Shown in pieces: positions 51,535-58,174 of a DNA stretch of 58,174 nucleotides; position 1 is the first letter of the stretch, and each line of letters opens with the position of its first letter. Source of the stretch: Clostridia bacterium (GTDB lineage Bacteria > Bacillota > Clostridia > Christensenellales > Aristaeellaceae); NCBI GenBank assembly GCA_017476605.1, contig JAFUZM010000005.1, positions 1 to 58,174 on the forward strand. Reading direction: 5' to 3'. Position numbers and translations under genes: made by a program. The notes beneath the pieces were generated by a model that worked only from the letters and a program-made list of their open reading frames with translations, was not told the DNA's origin and did not search any database.

Positions 51535-51636
51535 TGTCTTTTGTTCCTTTCTCAACACTTTTCATTTTTTTGTCGACTTGTGTGACGTATTTCGCATCTC
51601 TGTCGTTTAGATGACACTATGTTCCGGATTTGTTTA

Positions 51637-51702
51637 TTGCTTCCAAACACGTTGCTGATTATAATTCATATCGTTGATTAAGTCAACACAATGTTGTTTA
51701 TT
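51637..51702 (+). promoter_or_regulatory. Promoter and TetR operator of the MMPL operon
   Basis: TTGCTT (51637-51642) and TATAAT (51660-51665) are 17 bases apart. Directly downstream are GTTGATTAAGTCAAC (a 5-base dyad around TTAAG) and the overlapping CAACACAATGTTG dyad, at about 51673-51695. Position over the start site suits repression by the divergent TetR protein. Confidence 0.55.
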
Positions 51703-51726
51703 TTTTATCGATTCGGAGGTCTGATT

Positions 51727-53796
51727 GTGAAACGCACAACCCTTTGGCTGATCCGGCACAGAGTTTTGGTGATCATCCTGTGCATTGCCCTGATGATTCC
51801 CTCTGTGTTGGGAATGCTCAATACAAAAACAAAATATGATCTTCTTTACTATCTTCCTCAGGACCTTGAAACCATTCAGGGTCAGGAAATCCTCTTATCC
51901 GATTTTGGAAAGGGCGCCTTTTCCCTTCTGGTAACCGAGGGACTGTCCATGCAGGAACAGATGGCCCTTGAGGAGGCCATCCGGGACATTCCGCATGTTG
52001 ACTCCGTGATTGGCTATGCCACGGTCACGAAAGGCCAGCTGCCGCTGTCCATCCTGCCGGACACGATCCGCGAGCGCTTCAACCGCGGCGATGCCATGCT
52101 CACCGCTGTCTTCTTTGATGAGGGCTCCTCCTCCGAGGAGACGATGGCGGCCATCCAGCAGCTGCGCAAAGTCGCAGGCTCCCGCTGCTTTGTCTCCGGT
52201 CTTTCCGCAGTCGTCACCGATACCAAGCAGCTGGTTGAGGATCAGGAGGCCATCTACGTGGGCATTGCCGTTGCGCTTTGCGCCATCGTCCTCATGATCA
52301 CCATGGATTCCTTCCTGCTGCCCATACTCTTCCTTTTCTGTATCGGGGTATCCATTCTGTGGAATCTTGGAAGCAACTATTTCCTGGGCGAAATCAGTTA
52401 CATCACGAAAGCCGTCGCCGCTGTGCTGCAGCTGGGTGTCACCCTGGATTACTCCATCTTCCTCTGGCACAGCTATAAGGAAGAGCGGGAAAAGATTTCC
52501 GATCGGGATGAGGCAATGGCCTCCGCCATTCACGTGACCTTCACGGCCATCCTGGGATCAAGCCTGACCACCATCGCCGGTTTCGTTTCCATCTGCTTCA
52601 TGAGCTTCACCCTGGGCCGGGACCTTGGCGTTGTCATGTGCAAGGGCGTCGTCCTCGGCATGCTGGGCACCCTCACGCTCCTGCCCTGCATGATCCGGCT
52701 GATGGATACCGCCATTGAAAAGACCAGTCACAAGCCGCTGCTCCCAAGCGTCGGCGGCATCGGGCACTTTGTTGCAAAGCACTATAAGGCCCTGAGTCTC
52801 CTTCTGGTTCTCCTCATTTTCCCTGCCTTCTACGGATACACGCATGTGGATCTCTACTATGATATGAGCCGCGTCATGCCGCCGGAGCTGCCCTCCATCA
52901 TCGCGAATAAAAAGCTTGAGGACACCTTTGACATGGCCGTCTCCCACCTTCTTCTGATTGATTCGGACATTTCCCAGAAGGACGTGCGGCGCATGGCTGA
53001 GGAAATGAAAACGGTGGACGGCGTAACGGATGTCATCGGGCTTGACACGGTTCTTGGGGACGCCATCCCCGAGATGATCCTCCCCGATTCCGTCCTCTCT
53101 CTGGTCAAGGGAAACCGTTACCAGCTGATGCTGATCAACTCTGCCTACGTAATCTCCTCCGATGAGGTCAACGCGCAGATTGATGCGCTCAATGCAATTC
53201 TCAAATCCTACGATCCAGGCGGAATGCTGATCGGCGAGGCGCCCTGTACCAAGGACCTGATCGCCTGTACCGATCATGATTTTACCGTGGTCAGCCTGAT
53301 CTCCATCATCGCCATCTTCGTGATCATCCTGATCGTGGAAAAATCCTTCTCCCTGCCCATACTGCTGGTTTCCGTCATTGAGCTGGCCATCGCCGCAAAC
53401 CTCTGCATTCCCTATTATCAGGGCGTGGCACTGCCCTTTGTCGGACCGATTCTCATCTCCACCATCCAGCTTGGTGCCACCGTCGATTACGCCATTCTCA
53501 TGACTACGCGATATAAGCAGAACCGCCTTTCCGGACTCTCGGCGAAGGACGCCGTTGAGCATGCTGTCGTTTCCTCTGCCCAGAGCATTCTGGTCAGCGG
53601 CCTCGGATTCTTTGCCGCCACCTATGGTGTCGGCCTGTATTCAAACATCGACATCATCTCCTCCATGTGCCGGCTCATCGCCCGTGGTGCGCTACTCTCG
53701 GTCTTTGTCGTCCTTCTGCTCCTCCCCTCCGTCCTCCTGCTTCTTGACCGTGTCATCGTTCATACGACGTTCGGAATGAAAGACGTCGCTGCATAG
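51727..53796 (+). CDS. MMPL/RND-family transporter
   Basis: The start is a GTG at 51727, seven bases after CGGAGG; upstream in-frame ATG is not supported. The 689-residue protein has two MMPL halves, each with an N-terminal helix, a large outer loop (TKYDLLYYLPQDLETIQGQE; VDLYYDMSRVMPPELPSII) and five further helices (AIYVGIAVALCAIVLMITMD; VLQLGVTLDYSIFLWHSYKE; TIQLGATVDYAILMTTRYK). The Asp-Tyr pair in both halves is the proton-relay type of this family. It exports hydrophobic molecules such as lipids. It is followed 13 bases later by a gene for a coiled-coil partner and controlled by a divergent TetR. Confidence 0.93.
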   Translation: MKRTTLWLIRHRVLVIILCIALMIPSVLGMLNTKTKYDLLYYLPQDLETIQGQEILLSDFGKGAFSLLVTEGLSMQEQMALEEAIRDIPHVDSVIGYATVTKGQLPLSILPDTIRERFNRGDAMLTAVFFDEGSSSEETMAAIQQLRKVAGSRCFVSGLSAVVTDTKQLVEDQEAIYVGIAVALCAIVLMITMDSFLLPILFLFCIGVSILWNLGSNYFLGEISYITKAVAAVLQLGVTLDYSIFLWHSYKEEREKISDRDEAMASAIHVTFTAILGSSLTTIAGFVSICFMSFTLGRDLGVVMCKGVVLGMLGTLTLLPCMIRLMDTAIEKTSHKPLLPSVGGIGHFVAKHYKALSLLLVLLIFPAFYGYTHVDLYYDMSRVMPPELPSIIANKKLEDTFDMAVSHLLLIDSDISQKDVRRMAEEMKTVDGVTDVIGLDTVLGDAIPEMILPDSVLSLVKGNRYQLMLINSAYVISSDEVNAQIDALNAILKSYDPGGMLIGEAPCTKDLIACTDHDFTVVSLISIIAIFVIILIVEKSFSLPILLVSVIELAIAANLCIPYYQGVALPFVGPILISTIQLGATVDYAILMTTRYKQNRLSGLSAKDAVEHAVVSSAQSILVSGLGFFAATYGVGLYSNIDIISSMCRLIARGALLSVFVVLLLLPSVLLLLDRVIVHTTFGMKDVAA

Positions 53797-53809
53797 AAAG
53801 GAATCTGTT

Positions 53810-55792
53810 ATGTTAAAGCGTGCTGCTATCTGTATTCTCGCTCTTTTGCTCTGCGTCGGCTGTGCCGCTGCAGAGACCACAAAAACAGAGCATGTATTCG
53901 TTGTAAGTCATCCGGATGGGTCCATCGCTGACCTTGTGGATACCGTTCGTCTGTCCAATCCTGACCATCTTGATGTTCTCACCGACAACACCTGCCTCGA
54001 GGGCATTGAAAACATCGGCGGAGATGAGACCTTTGCCAAGGAGGACACCACCGTTACCTGGCAGGCAAACGGAAACGAGATTCTCTATCAGGGAACCTCA
54101 GGCAGGGCTCCGCTGGCGGTGCCTGTCGTAACGGCTGAGCTGGATGGTCATACCACTCCCGTCAGTGAGCTTACCGGAAAGTCCGGACATCTCACGCTGA
54201 CCATCCGGTATACCCAGGAAACCCCGCTTCCCTGCTTCGCAGCCACCCTTCTCCTGCTTCCTCAGAGTGCCCGGAACCTGACACTCACAAACGCCAAGGC
54301 CTTTTCTCTCTCCGGACAGCAGGCCGTCATCGGCTGGGGCATCCCCGGCGCGGATGAGGCCATTGGCCTTCCCGATTCCTTCTCTCTTTCCTTTGACGCA
54401 GAGGACATCTCCCTTGACCTCATGATGAGCATTGCGACCATGGATCCGATTCGCGAGGGCATTGACCGTGCAGGTCTCTCCGATGCCGAGCTCAATCTGG
54501 AGCTTGAGGAAGCCGTTTCCCTTCTCGCCGCACTCTCTGCCGGCACGACGCTCCCGGAAACCACCGGCAAAACAAAGGACATCCCGGGCAAGATCAATGA
54601 ACTCAATGATGGTCTTAATCAGCTTGAGGATGGCGCTCACCAGCTGGCAGATGGAGCGGATGCCCTGAACGTCGGCGCCGCCAAGCTGTATCTCGGCATG
54701 ACCCTTCTTGATAAAGGTGCTGCCTCCCTCAGTGACGGCACCAAGCAGCTGGCAGAGGGAACACAGCAGCTGAGCACCGGACTGACTGCACTCAGTCAGA
54801 ACAGCCCGGCACTCAATGACGGCGCAGATGCCATCCTTTCTGCCCTTCTTGAGAGTGCAAACCGGCAGCTTGCCCAGTCTGCGCTCTCTCCGTTTGGCCT
54901 CTCCGTTCCGCAGCTGACCCCGGCGAATTACAAAGAAACCCTCGACACGCTCATTGCAAAGCTCTCCCCGGATGCGGTAAAGGAAATAGCGGAGCAAGCA
55001 GTCAGGGAAAAAGTCGCAGCATCCGTCAGGGAAAATGCGGAGGCGATTTCCTCGGCTGTAAAAGAAAAGGTTCGTGCCTCCGTGCTTGACTCCGTTCTCA
55101 CCGCAGCGGGCATTGAGATGGATGCCGAAAGCTATGAGAAGCGGACTGCCGGCAGCGTGGACGAAAAGACTGCAGCAGCCATTGAGGAAAGCCTCAAGGC
55201 CCAGATGGCATCCGAAGCCGTCAAGGCAAAAATCGAGGAGCTGACCGAGGCGGAGATCAATGCCCTGGTAGACCAGGCCCTCCCGGAGGCCATGAACTCA
55301 GATGAGGTGAAAGCCATGACGGCAGAAGCTGCAGCGGGTCTTGAGTCTCTTAAAGCGCTTCGTGCCCAGCTTGAGCAGGTCGATGCCTTTGTGGCCGGCG
55401 TTCATGCCTATACCGATGGGGTTGACCAGGCCAATGCCGGTGCACGTGAGCTCCTGAACGGTGCAAATGCTGCCTCCTCCGGTGCGGAAACCCTTTCCGG
55501 CAGTGTCAAAAAGCTGAACGATGGTGTCGCCCAGCTAAAGGACGGAACAAAGGCGCTTTCAGAAGGTGCCAAAACCCTCCACGAGACAGGCATTGTGACG
55601 CTGCGGGATTCCATCCTGGACGCGGAGAAGAAGGGGGCCAGCTTCCTGCTCCCCTATGTGGACGAGAATATGCGCGATGCACTCAGAATCTACGAAAACA
55701 CCTGTGAGCAGGTAAAAAACAACGGCTATGATCTCGCTCCTCAGTCCGGCACTCAGAATACCCTGTACATCATTCGTACAGACCTCATGTAA
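53810..55792 (+). CDS. Secreted heptad-repeat (YhgE/Pip-like) partner of the MMPL exporter
   Basis: The 660-residue product has a signal peptide (LKRAAICILALLLCVGCAAA); the Cys in LCVGC does not form a good lipobox. After a beta-rich N-terminal domain (about residues 25-225), it has repeated X-X-X-Leu-X-X-Gly heptads: GLNQLEDGAHQLADGADALN, then KQLAEGTQQLSTGLTALSQN, and near the end KKLNDGVAQLKDGTKALSEG. An alanine/glutamate-rich middle helix region (VRENAEAISSAVKEKVRASV) lies between. Such heptad arrays form long coiled coils in Pip/YhgE proteins, which accompany MMPL-type pumps. No C-terminal membrane helix is visible. The start at 53810 follows AAAGGAA. It is probably the outer, wall-spanning partner of the pump. 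Confidence 0.85.
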   Translation: MLKRAAICILALLLCVGCAAAETTKTEHVFVVSHPDGSIADLVDTVRLSNPDHLDVLTDNTCLEGIENIGGDETFAKEDTTVTWQANGNEILYQGTSGRAPLAVPVVTAELDGHTTPVSELTGKSGHLTLTIRYTQETPLPCFAATLLLLPQSARNLTLTNAKAFSLSGQQAVIGWGIPGADEAIGLPDSFSLSFDAEDISLDLMMSIATMDPIREGIDRAGLSDAELNLELEEAVSLLAALSAGTTLPETTGKTKDIPGKINELNDGLNQLEDGAHQLADGADALNVGAAKLYLGMTLLDKGAASLSDGTKQLAEGTQQLSTGLTALSQNSPALNDGADAILSALLESANRQLAQSALSPFGLSVPQLTPANYKETLDTLIAKLSPDAVKEIAEQAVREKVAASVRENAEAISSAVKEKVRASVLDSVLTAAGIEMDAESYEKRTAGSVDEKTAAAIEESLKAQMASEAVKAKIEELTEAEINALVDQALPEAMNSDEVKAMTAEAAAGLESLKALRAQLEQVDAFVAGVHAYTDGVDQANAGARELLNGANAASSGAETLSGSVKKLNDGVAQLKDGTKALSEGAKTLHETGIVTLRDSILDAEKKGASFLLPYVDENMRDALRIYENTCEQVKNNGYDLAPQSGTQNTLYIIRTDLM

Positions 55793-55812
55793 AAATCCCG
55801 ACTTTCTCTGAC

Positions 55813-55849
55813 GAGCAACCTGGTCTTTCAGTGTAGTACCTTTTGTCAG
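55813..55849 (-). repeat. 37-bp inverted repeat, copy A
   Basis: Read on the minus strand this copy starts CTGACAAAAG and ends GTTGCTC; 31 of its 37 bases match copy B at 56146-56182. It lies just after the MMPL partner gene. Together they bracket about 300 bases. Confidence 0.7.
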
Positions 55850-56128
55850 GTACCTGCTTCCTGCCATACTCATCGCTGGGGTGATGGGTATGGCTCCTCT
55901 CGATTTTCACAGAGCACAAACTCCTTTTTGGACATTTTTCTTGATTTGATTATAGAAATCGGTCATATCAAACCTTATAATTAGCTTTACGTCAAATGCC
56001 GCTTTAAGTTATTTTCGGATGAAATTCTGAATGAATTTCATCTGTTCGATACATTCTCCGGCAATGTTGCCTCCATATCAGGAAAAAATCATCATCAGAG
56101 GAGTTGGCCTGTTTGCGCAGCAAACAGT

Positions 56129-56182
56129 TTGTCAGGTAGTGAGCACTGACAAAAGTCACTACGCCAAAAGACCAAGTTGCTC
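56129..56182 (+). promoter_or_regulatory. TTTGTCAG dyad and 37-bp repeat copy B upstream of tetR
   Basis: TTTGTCAG, 10 bases, CTGACAAA at 56129-56154 overlaps repeat copy B (56146-56182), which includes GTAGTGA/TCACTAC half-sites. This ends four bases before the AGAGGAGG ribosome binding site of the tetR at 56201, as expected for an autoregulatory operator. Confidence 0.55.
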
Positions 56183-56200
56183 AAAAGAGGAGGAGCATCT

Positions 56201-56788
56201 GTGAAAAACGATACCAGGCAATTGCTTGCAGAGGCACTCATGCGGCTTCTGCAGGTCAAACCCATCAATAAAATTACCGTCATTGAGCTGACCGAGGAAT
56301 CCAATTTCAGCCGCATGACCTTTTACTACTACTTCCAGGACATCTATGATCTGGTGATCTGGATTTTTGAGGAAAACGCAAAGGACATTCTCGAAAAGAA
56401 CGGTGGCGTTAGCAACTGGCCACAAAGCCTCAAAGAGCTTCTTCAGCTCGGCCTCAGAAACAAGAACATCATCATGAATATCTACCGCTATATGAGTCCC
56501 GCCCAGGTCGAACAGTACCTGACGGGATTTGTAGAGCCGAACATCGAAAGCTGCATTCGAGGACGGGCTGCGGGTATTCCCATCAGTGAGAACGGTCTCA
56601 AAAGCATCATCACTTTCTATTCACACATTTTAGTCGGTGCCGTTGTTGACTGGGTCAATCAGGGAATGTCCGCCAATATCTCTCAGCTGGTCAACCTGAT
56701 CAGCACAACCATCAGAAGCAGCCTCATCCCTTCCATCCAAAGCATCAGCCAGCTGGAACAGAACATCGATTCACCGACTCTTGAGTAA
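56201..56788 (+). CDS. TetR/AcrR-family regulator (DhaS-like)
   Basis: The start is a GTG at 56201, seven bases after AGAGGAGG. The 195-residue protein has the TetR head (RQLLAEALMRLLQVKPINKI; TVIELTEESNFSRMTFYYYF; QDIYDLVIWIFEENAK) and a C-terminal domain of the DhaS/TetR_C_8 type (LKSIITFYSHILVGAVVDWV; NQGMSANISQLVNLISTTIR). Its close paralogue follows 39 bases later, and together they may act on shared sites. A dyad sits directly in front of the gene, so it likely regulates itself; other targets could include the MMPL operon or the GltD-like gene, which carries the same TTTGTCAG dyad. Confidence 0.9.
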   Translation: MKNDTRQLLAEALMRLLQVKPINKITVIELTEESNFSRMTFYYYFQDIYDLVIWIFEENAKDILEKNGGVSNWPQSLKELLQLGLRNKNIIMNIYRYMSPAQVEQYLTGFVEPNIESCIRGRAAGIPISENGLKSIITFYSHILVGAVVDWVNQGMSANISQLVNLISTTIRSSLIPSIQSISQLEQNIDSPTLE

Positions 56789-56827
56789 GCTTCCCTGATG
56801 CCCCATGCCCCTTTTATGAGGTTTCCC

Positions 56828-57385
56828 ATGTCTGATCTTACAAAGCGCGCTCTGGCCGAATCGCTCAAGCGCCTGCTTGCGAAAAAGCCGCTTAACAAAA
56901 TCACCGTCCGGGATCTTGTTGAGGAATGCGGCATCAACCGTACGACGTTTTACTATCATTTTCAGGACGTCTATGACCTGATTGACTGGATCTTTAAGGA
57001 TGAGGGACGCCGTGCCCTTGGCGAGGATACCACCATTGGCACCTGGCAGCAGGGATTCATGCGCATTCTCCATCTGTTCGTAGAAAACAAGCCCCTTGTG
57101 ATGAACCTCTACCACCACATCCCTCTTGAGCATATCCATCGCTACTTTTATCAGCTCACCGCGCCGGTGCTTCTTCGCGTAGTGGAGAACTGTGCAAAGG
57201 GAATGGTCGTTGAGGAGGCGGACAAACGGTTTATCGCCGACTTTTACAAATACGCCTTTGTCGGCATCCTCCTTGACTGGATCTCCAGGGACATGAAACC
57301 GGATGCAGATGTCCTCGTGCAACAGCTCGGTAAGATCATCGACGGAGAGATTCCCCGGATGATCGAAAAATGTCGTATCCTCTGA
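56828..57385 (+). CDS. Second DhaS-like TetR/AcrR-family regulator
   Basis: I use the ATG at 56828, with TGAGG seven bases before. The 185-residue product is a paralogue of the preceding gene: KRALAESLKRLLAKKPLNKI, TVRDLVEECGINRTTFYYHF, QDVYDLIDWIFKDEG, then YKYAFVGILLDWISRDMKPD. The shared K-P-L/I-N-K-I and F-Y-Y-H/Y-F-Q-D-V/I-Y-D-L pattern suggests a tandem duplication. It probably forms heterodimers or regulates the same genes. It is the second gene of the operon and ends at a hairpin terminator. Confidence 0.9.
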   Translation: MSDLTKRALAESLKRLLAKKPLNKITVRDLVEECGINRTTFYYHFQDVYDLIDWIFKDEGRRALGEDTTIGTWQQGFMRILHLFVENKPLVMNLYHHIPLEHIHRYFYQLTAPVLLRVVENCAKGMVVEEADKRFIADFYKYAFVGILLDWISRDMKPDADVLVQQLGKIIDGEIPRMIEKCRIL

Positions 57386-57465
57386 CACCGGCACGTCACG
57401 GAAAGTCCGAGATACCTCCGGATTCCATGACGTAAACCTTCATTCCCTTCAGGAAAGAATTGAAC

Positions 57466-57497
57466 GCCTCTGACTTTTGTCAGAGGCATTCATTTTT
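57466..57497 (+). terminator. Terminator of the tandem tetR operon
   Basis: GCCTCTGAC and GTCAGAGGC form a 9-base stem with TTTT loop, followed by ATTCATTTTTT. It lies about 80 bases after the second tetR stop codon, near the end of the opposing sigma-54 activator fragment. Confidence 0.8.
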
Positions 57498-57502
57498 TAT
57501 GC

Positions 57503-57862
57503 TTATTTTGTGTCTTCTCCCTGGTTCAGCATGCGCCAGAGCGTGGTACGGCTGATACCAAGCTGCTTTGCCGTCAGCGACTGGTTTCCTCCATTGGCAT
57601 TGACCGCCTGCTGGACAATGATCCGAGTGATTTCCTCCATGGTCTGCCCTGCAAACGTAAACCCTTCGGATGGATTCTGGCTGCGCCGATGCATCCTACG
57701 TTCCCGGGCCAGCAGATCGGCCACGTCATGGGTCAAAATATAATGCCCGCTGGAGAGGATCGTCAGCTCCTGCAAAACATGCTTGAACTGGGAATAGTTA
57801 TCCGGCCAGTCATAGCGGACCAGCAGATCCATGGCACCCGGCTCAAAGCCGGAGAGCTGCAT
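57503..57862 (-). pseudogene. C-terminal fragment of a sigma-54-dependent (PrpR-type) activator
   Basis: The 119-residue frame corresponds to the end of an AAA+ sigma-54 activator: LSGFEPGAMDLLVRYDWPDN (with the DWPGN-like motif reading DWPDN), then YILTHDVADLLARER, and a Fis-type helix-turn-helix at the C-terminus (TRIIVQQAVNANGGNQSLTA, then KQLGISRTTLWRMLNQ). The start at 57860-57862 is an internal Met; no ribosome binding site precedes it, and an in-frame stop lies just upstream. The ATPase and sensor domains are missing. The break coincides with the start of the TRAP fragment on the other strand, so this is a real rearrangement or an assembly join. Confidence 0.85.
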
Positions 57863-57868
57863 ATCATG

Positions 57869-58174
57869 GCAGAAATGCTAGGTGTAAACTATCTGAGCAT
57901 TGCCGCAGACGCCATTATTCCCGCCTTTGCCTATTACTTTGGTGTATTCGTACTCGTTTCCGCTCTGGCGAAGAAGCGCGCCAGCCGCAGCAACCAGCGA
58001 GGATGCGGTCATCGAAGTGAAAAAGCCTCAGCTCACCCGTCTGTATCTGCTGCTACCCGTTGTGGTGCTGATCGTGAGCATCATGAACGGCTTCTCCCTG
58101 ATGCGCTCCGGCATGTACGGCATCTTCGTATGCCTTGCCTGCAATGTGGCCAGCTTCTTCATCGAAAAAGGCCC
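57869..58174 (+). pseudogene. TRAP transporter large permease (TAXI-type) fragment with frameshift
   Basis: From 57869 the plus strand encodes MAEMLGVNYLSIAADAIIPA and FAYYFGVFVLVSALAKKRAS, an internal segment of a fused TRAP transporter permease. A frame change by one base at about 57987 is needed to continue with EDAVIEVKKPQLTRLYLLLP and VVVLIVSIMNGFSLMRSG. It runs off the window end. TRAP permeases import carboxylates using ion gradients. The N-terminal part is missing at the same point where the opposing activator is cut, so both genes are broken at about 57865. The internal frameshift suggests decay or low-quality sequence near the contig end. Confidence 0.75.

Larger units (their letters stand above)
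55793..56200. other. Intergenic region with 37-bp inverted repeat and TTTGTCAG sites
   Basis: No gene is supported. Bases 55813-55849 and 56146-56182 form an inverted repeat of 37 bases, 31 of 37 matching. Near it are TTTGTCAG-type dyads: TTTGTCAG-N10-CTGACAAA at 56129-56154 and a half-matching site at 55842-55863. A possible promoter has TTGGAC then TATAGA near 55930-55960. The second repeat copy ends just before the tetR ribosome binding site, so control of that gene is likely. Confidence 0.6.

Noticed and set aside
51895-53562. Long minus-strand frames opposite the MMPL gene
   Set aside because: They are antisense shadows of the codon-biased MMPL gene, rich in Asp/Gly/His as expected from complementing hydrophobic codons.

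Overview
The window looks like chromosomal DNA of a Gram-positive, anaerobic-type Firmicute, most likely an uncultured gut or rumen member of the Clostridia. This rests on AGGAGG-type ribosome binding sites before almost every gene, sigma-A-like promoters, intrinsic terminators, a type VII secretion (T7SS) cluster, BspA-like leucine-rich repeat proteins, an HRDISPDN-type Ser/Thr kinase family and a glutamate-synthase-like flavoenzyme. TGA is used as a normal stop in many genes, including tight TGA/start overlaps, so the code is standard. No rRNA, tRNA, CRISPR array or insertion sequence was seen.

Layout. 0-2.4 kb: a right-handed beta-helix (pectate-lyase-like) gene broken by one in-frame TGA. 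2.5-3.3 kb: remains of a mobile-type AAA ATPase gene. 3.4-5.9 kb (minus strand): aroF-ydcF-rsmG, with a terminator hairpin in the aroF leader. 6.1-7.7 kb: an intact DUF234-type ATPase flanked by two copies of a 33-bp dyad element. 7.8-32.5 kb (minus strand): one long same-strand cluster, described below. 32.6-37.9 kb: an unrecognised regulator-like protein and two large secreted proteins, one almost wholly made of charged repeats. 38-49 kb: housekeeping and transport genes (MATE and MFS transporters, AbrB plus glycosyltransferase, GltD-like flavoenzyme, AzlCD, M3 peptidase, SGNH esterase, D-2-hydroxyacid dehydrogenase). 49-57.5 kb: MntP, DUF1858, a Crp/Fnr regulator, an MMPL exporter with a coiled-coil partner, and three TetR regulators. 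57.5-58.2 kb: a sigma-54 activator fragment and a TRAP transporter permease fragment, both cut at the same point.

The main interest is the 7.8-32.5 kb cluster. It encodes an EssC-type ATPase, a YukD/EsaB-like ubiquitin-fold protein, four WXG100-like proteins and a probable effector with a DUF4176 partner, so it is a T7SS. I recognise no EsaA, EssA or canonical EssB. In their place are a membrane protein with VWA, three peptidoglycan-binding and FHA domains, a two-helix FHA membrane protein, a zinc-ribbon/pseudokinase/membrane protein, two transmembrane Ser/Thr kinases with threonine-proline stalks and extracellular sensor domains, a PP2C phosphatase and a LytTR regulator. The sequence supports a T7SS whose assembly or activity is controlled by threonine phosphorylation (kinase writer, PP2C eraser, FHA readers) and tied to the cell wall by peptidoglycan-binding and SH3 domains. 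The functional model is inference; the domain inventory is visible directly.

Smaller regulatory signals worth attention are a perfect 16-bp inverted repeat over the -10 box of an abrB-glycosyltransferase operon, a TTTGTCAG-type dyad shared by a tetR promoter and the start of the GltD-like gene, a 37-bp inverted repeat around the same tetR promoter region, and the repeats around the two ATPase genes.
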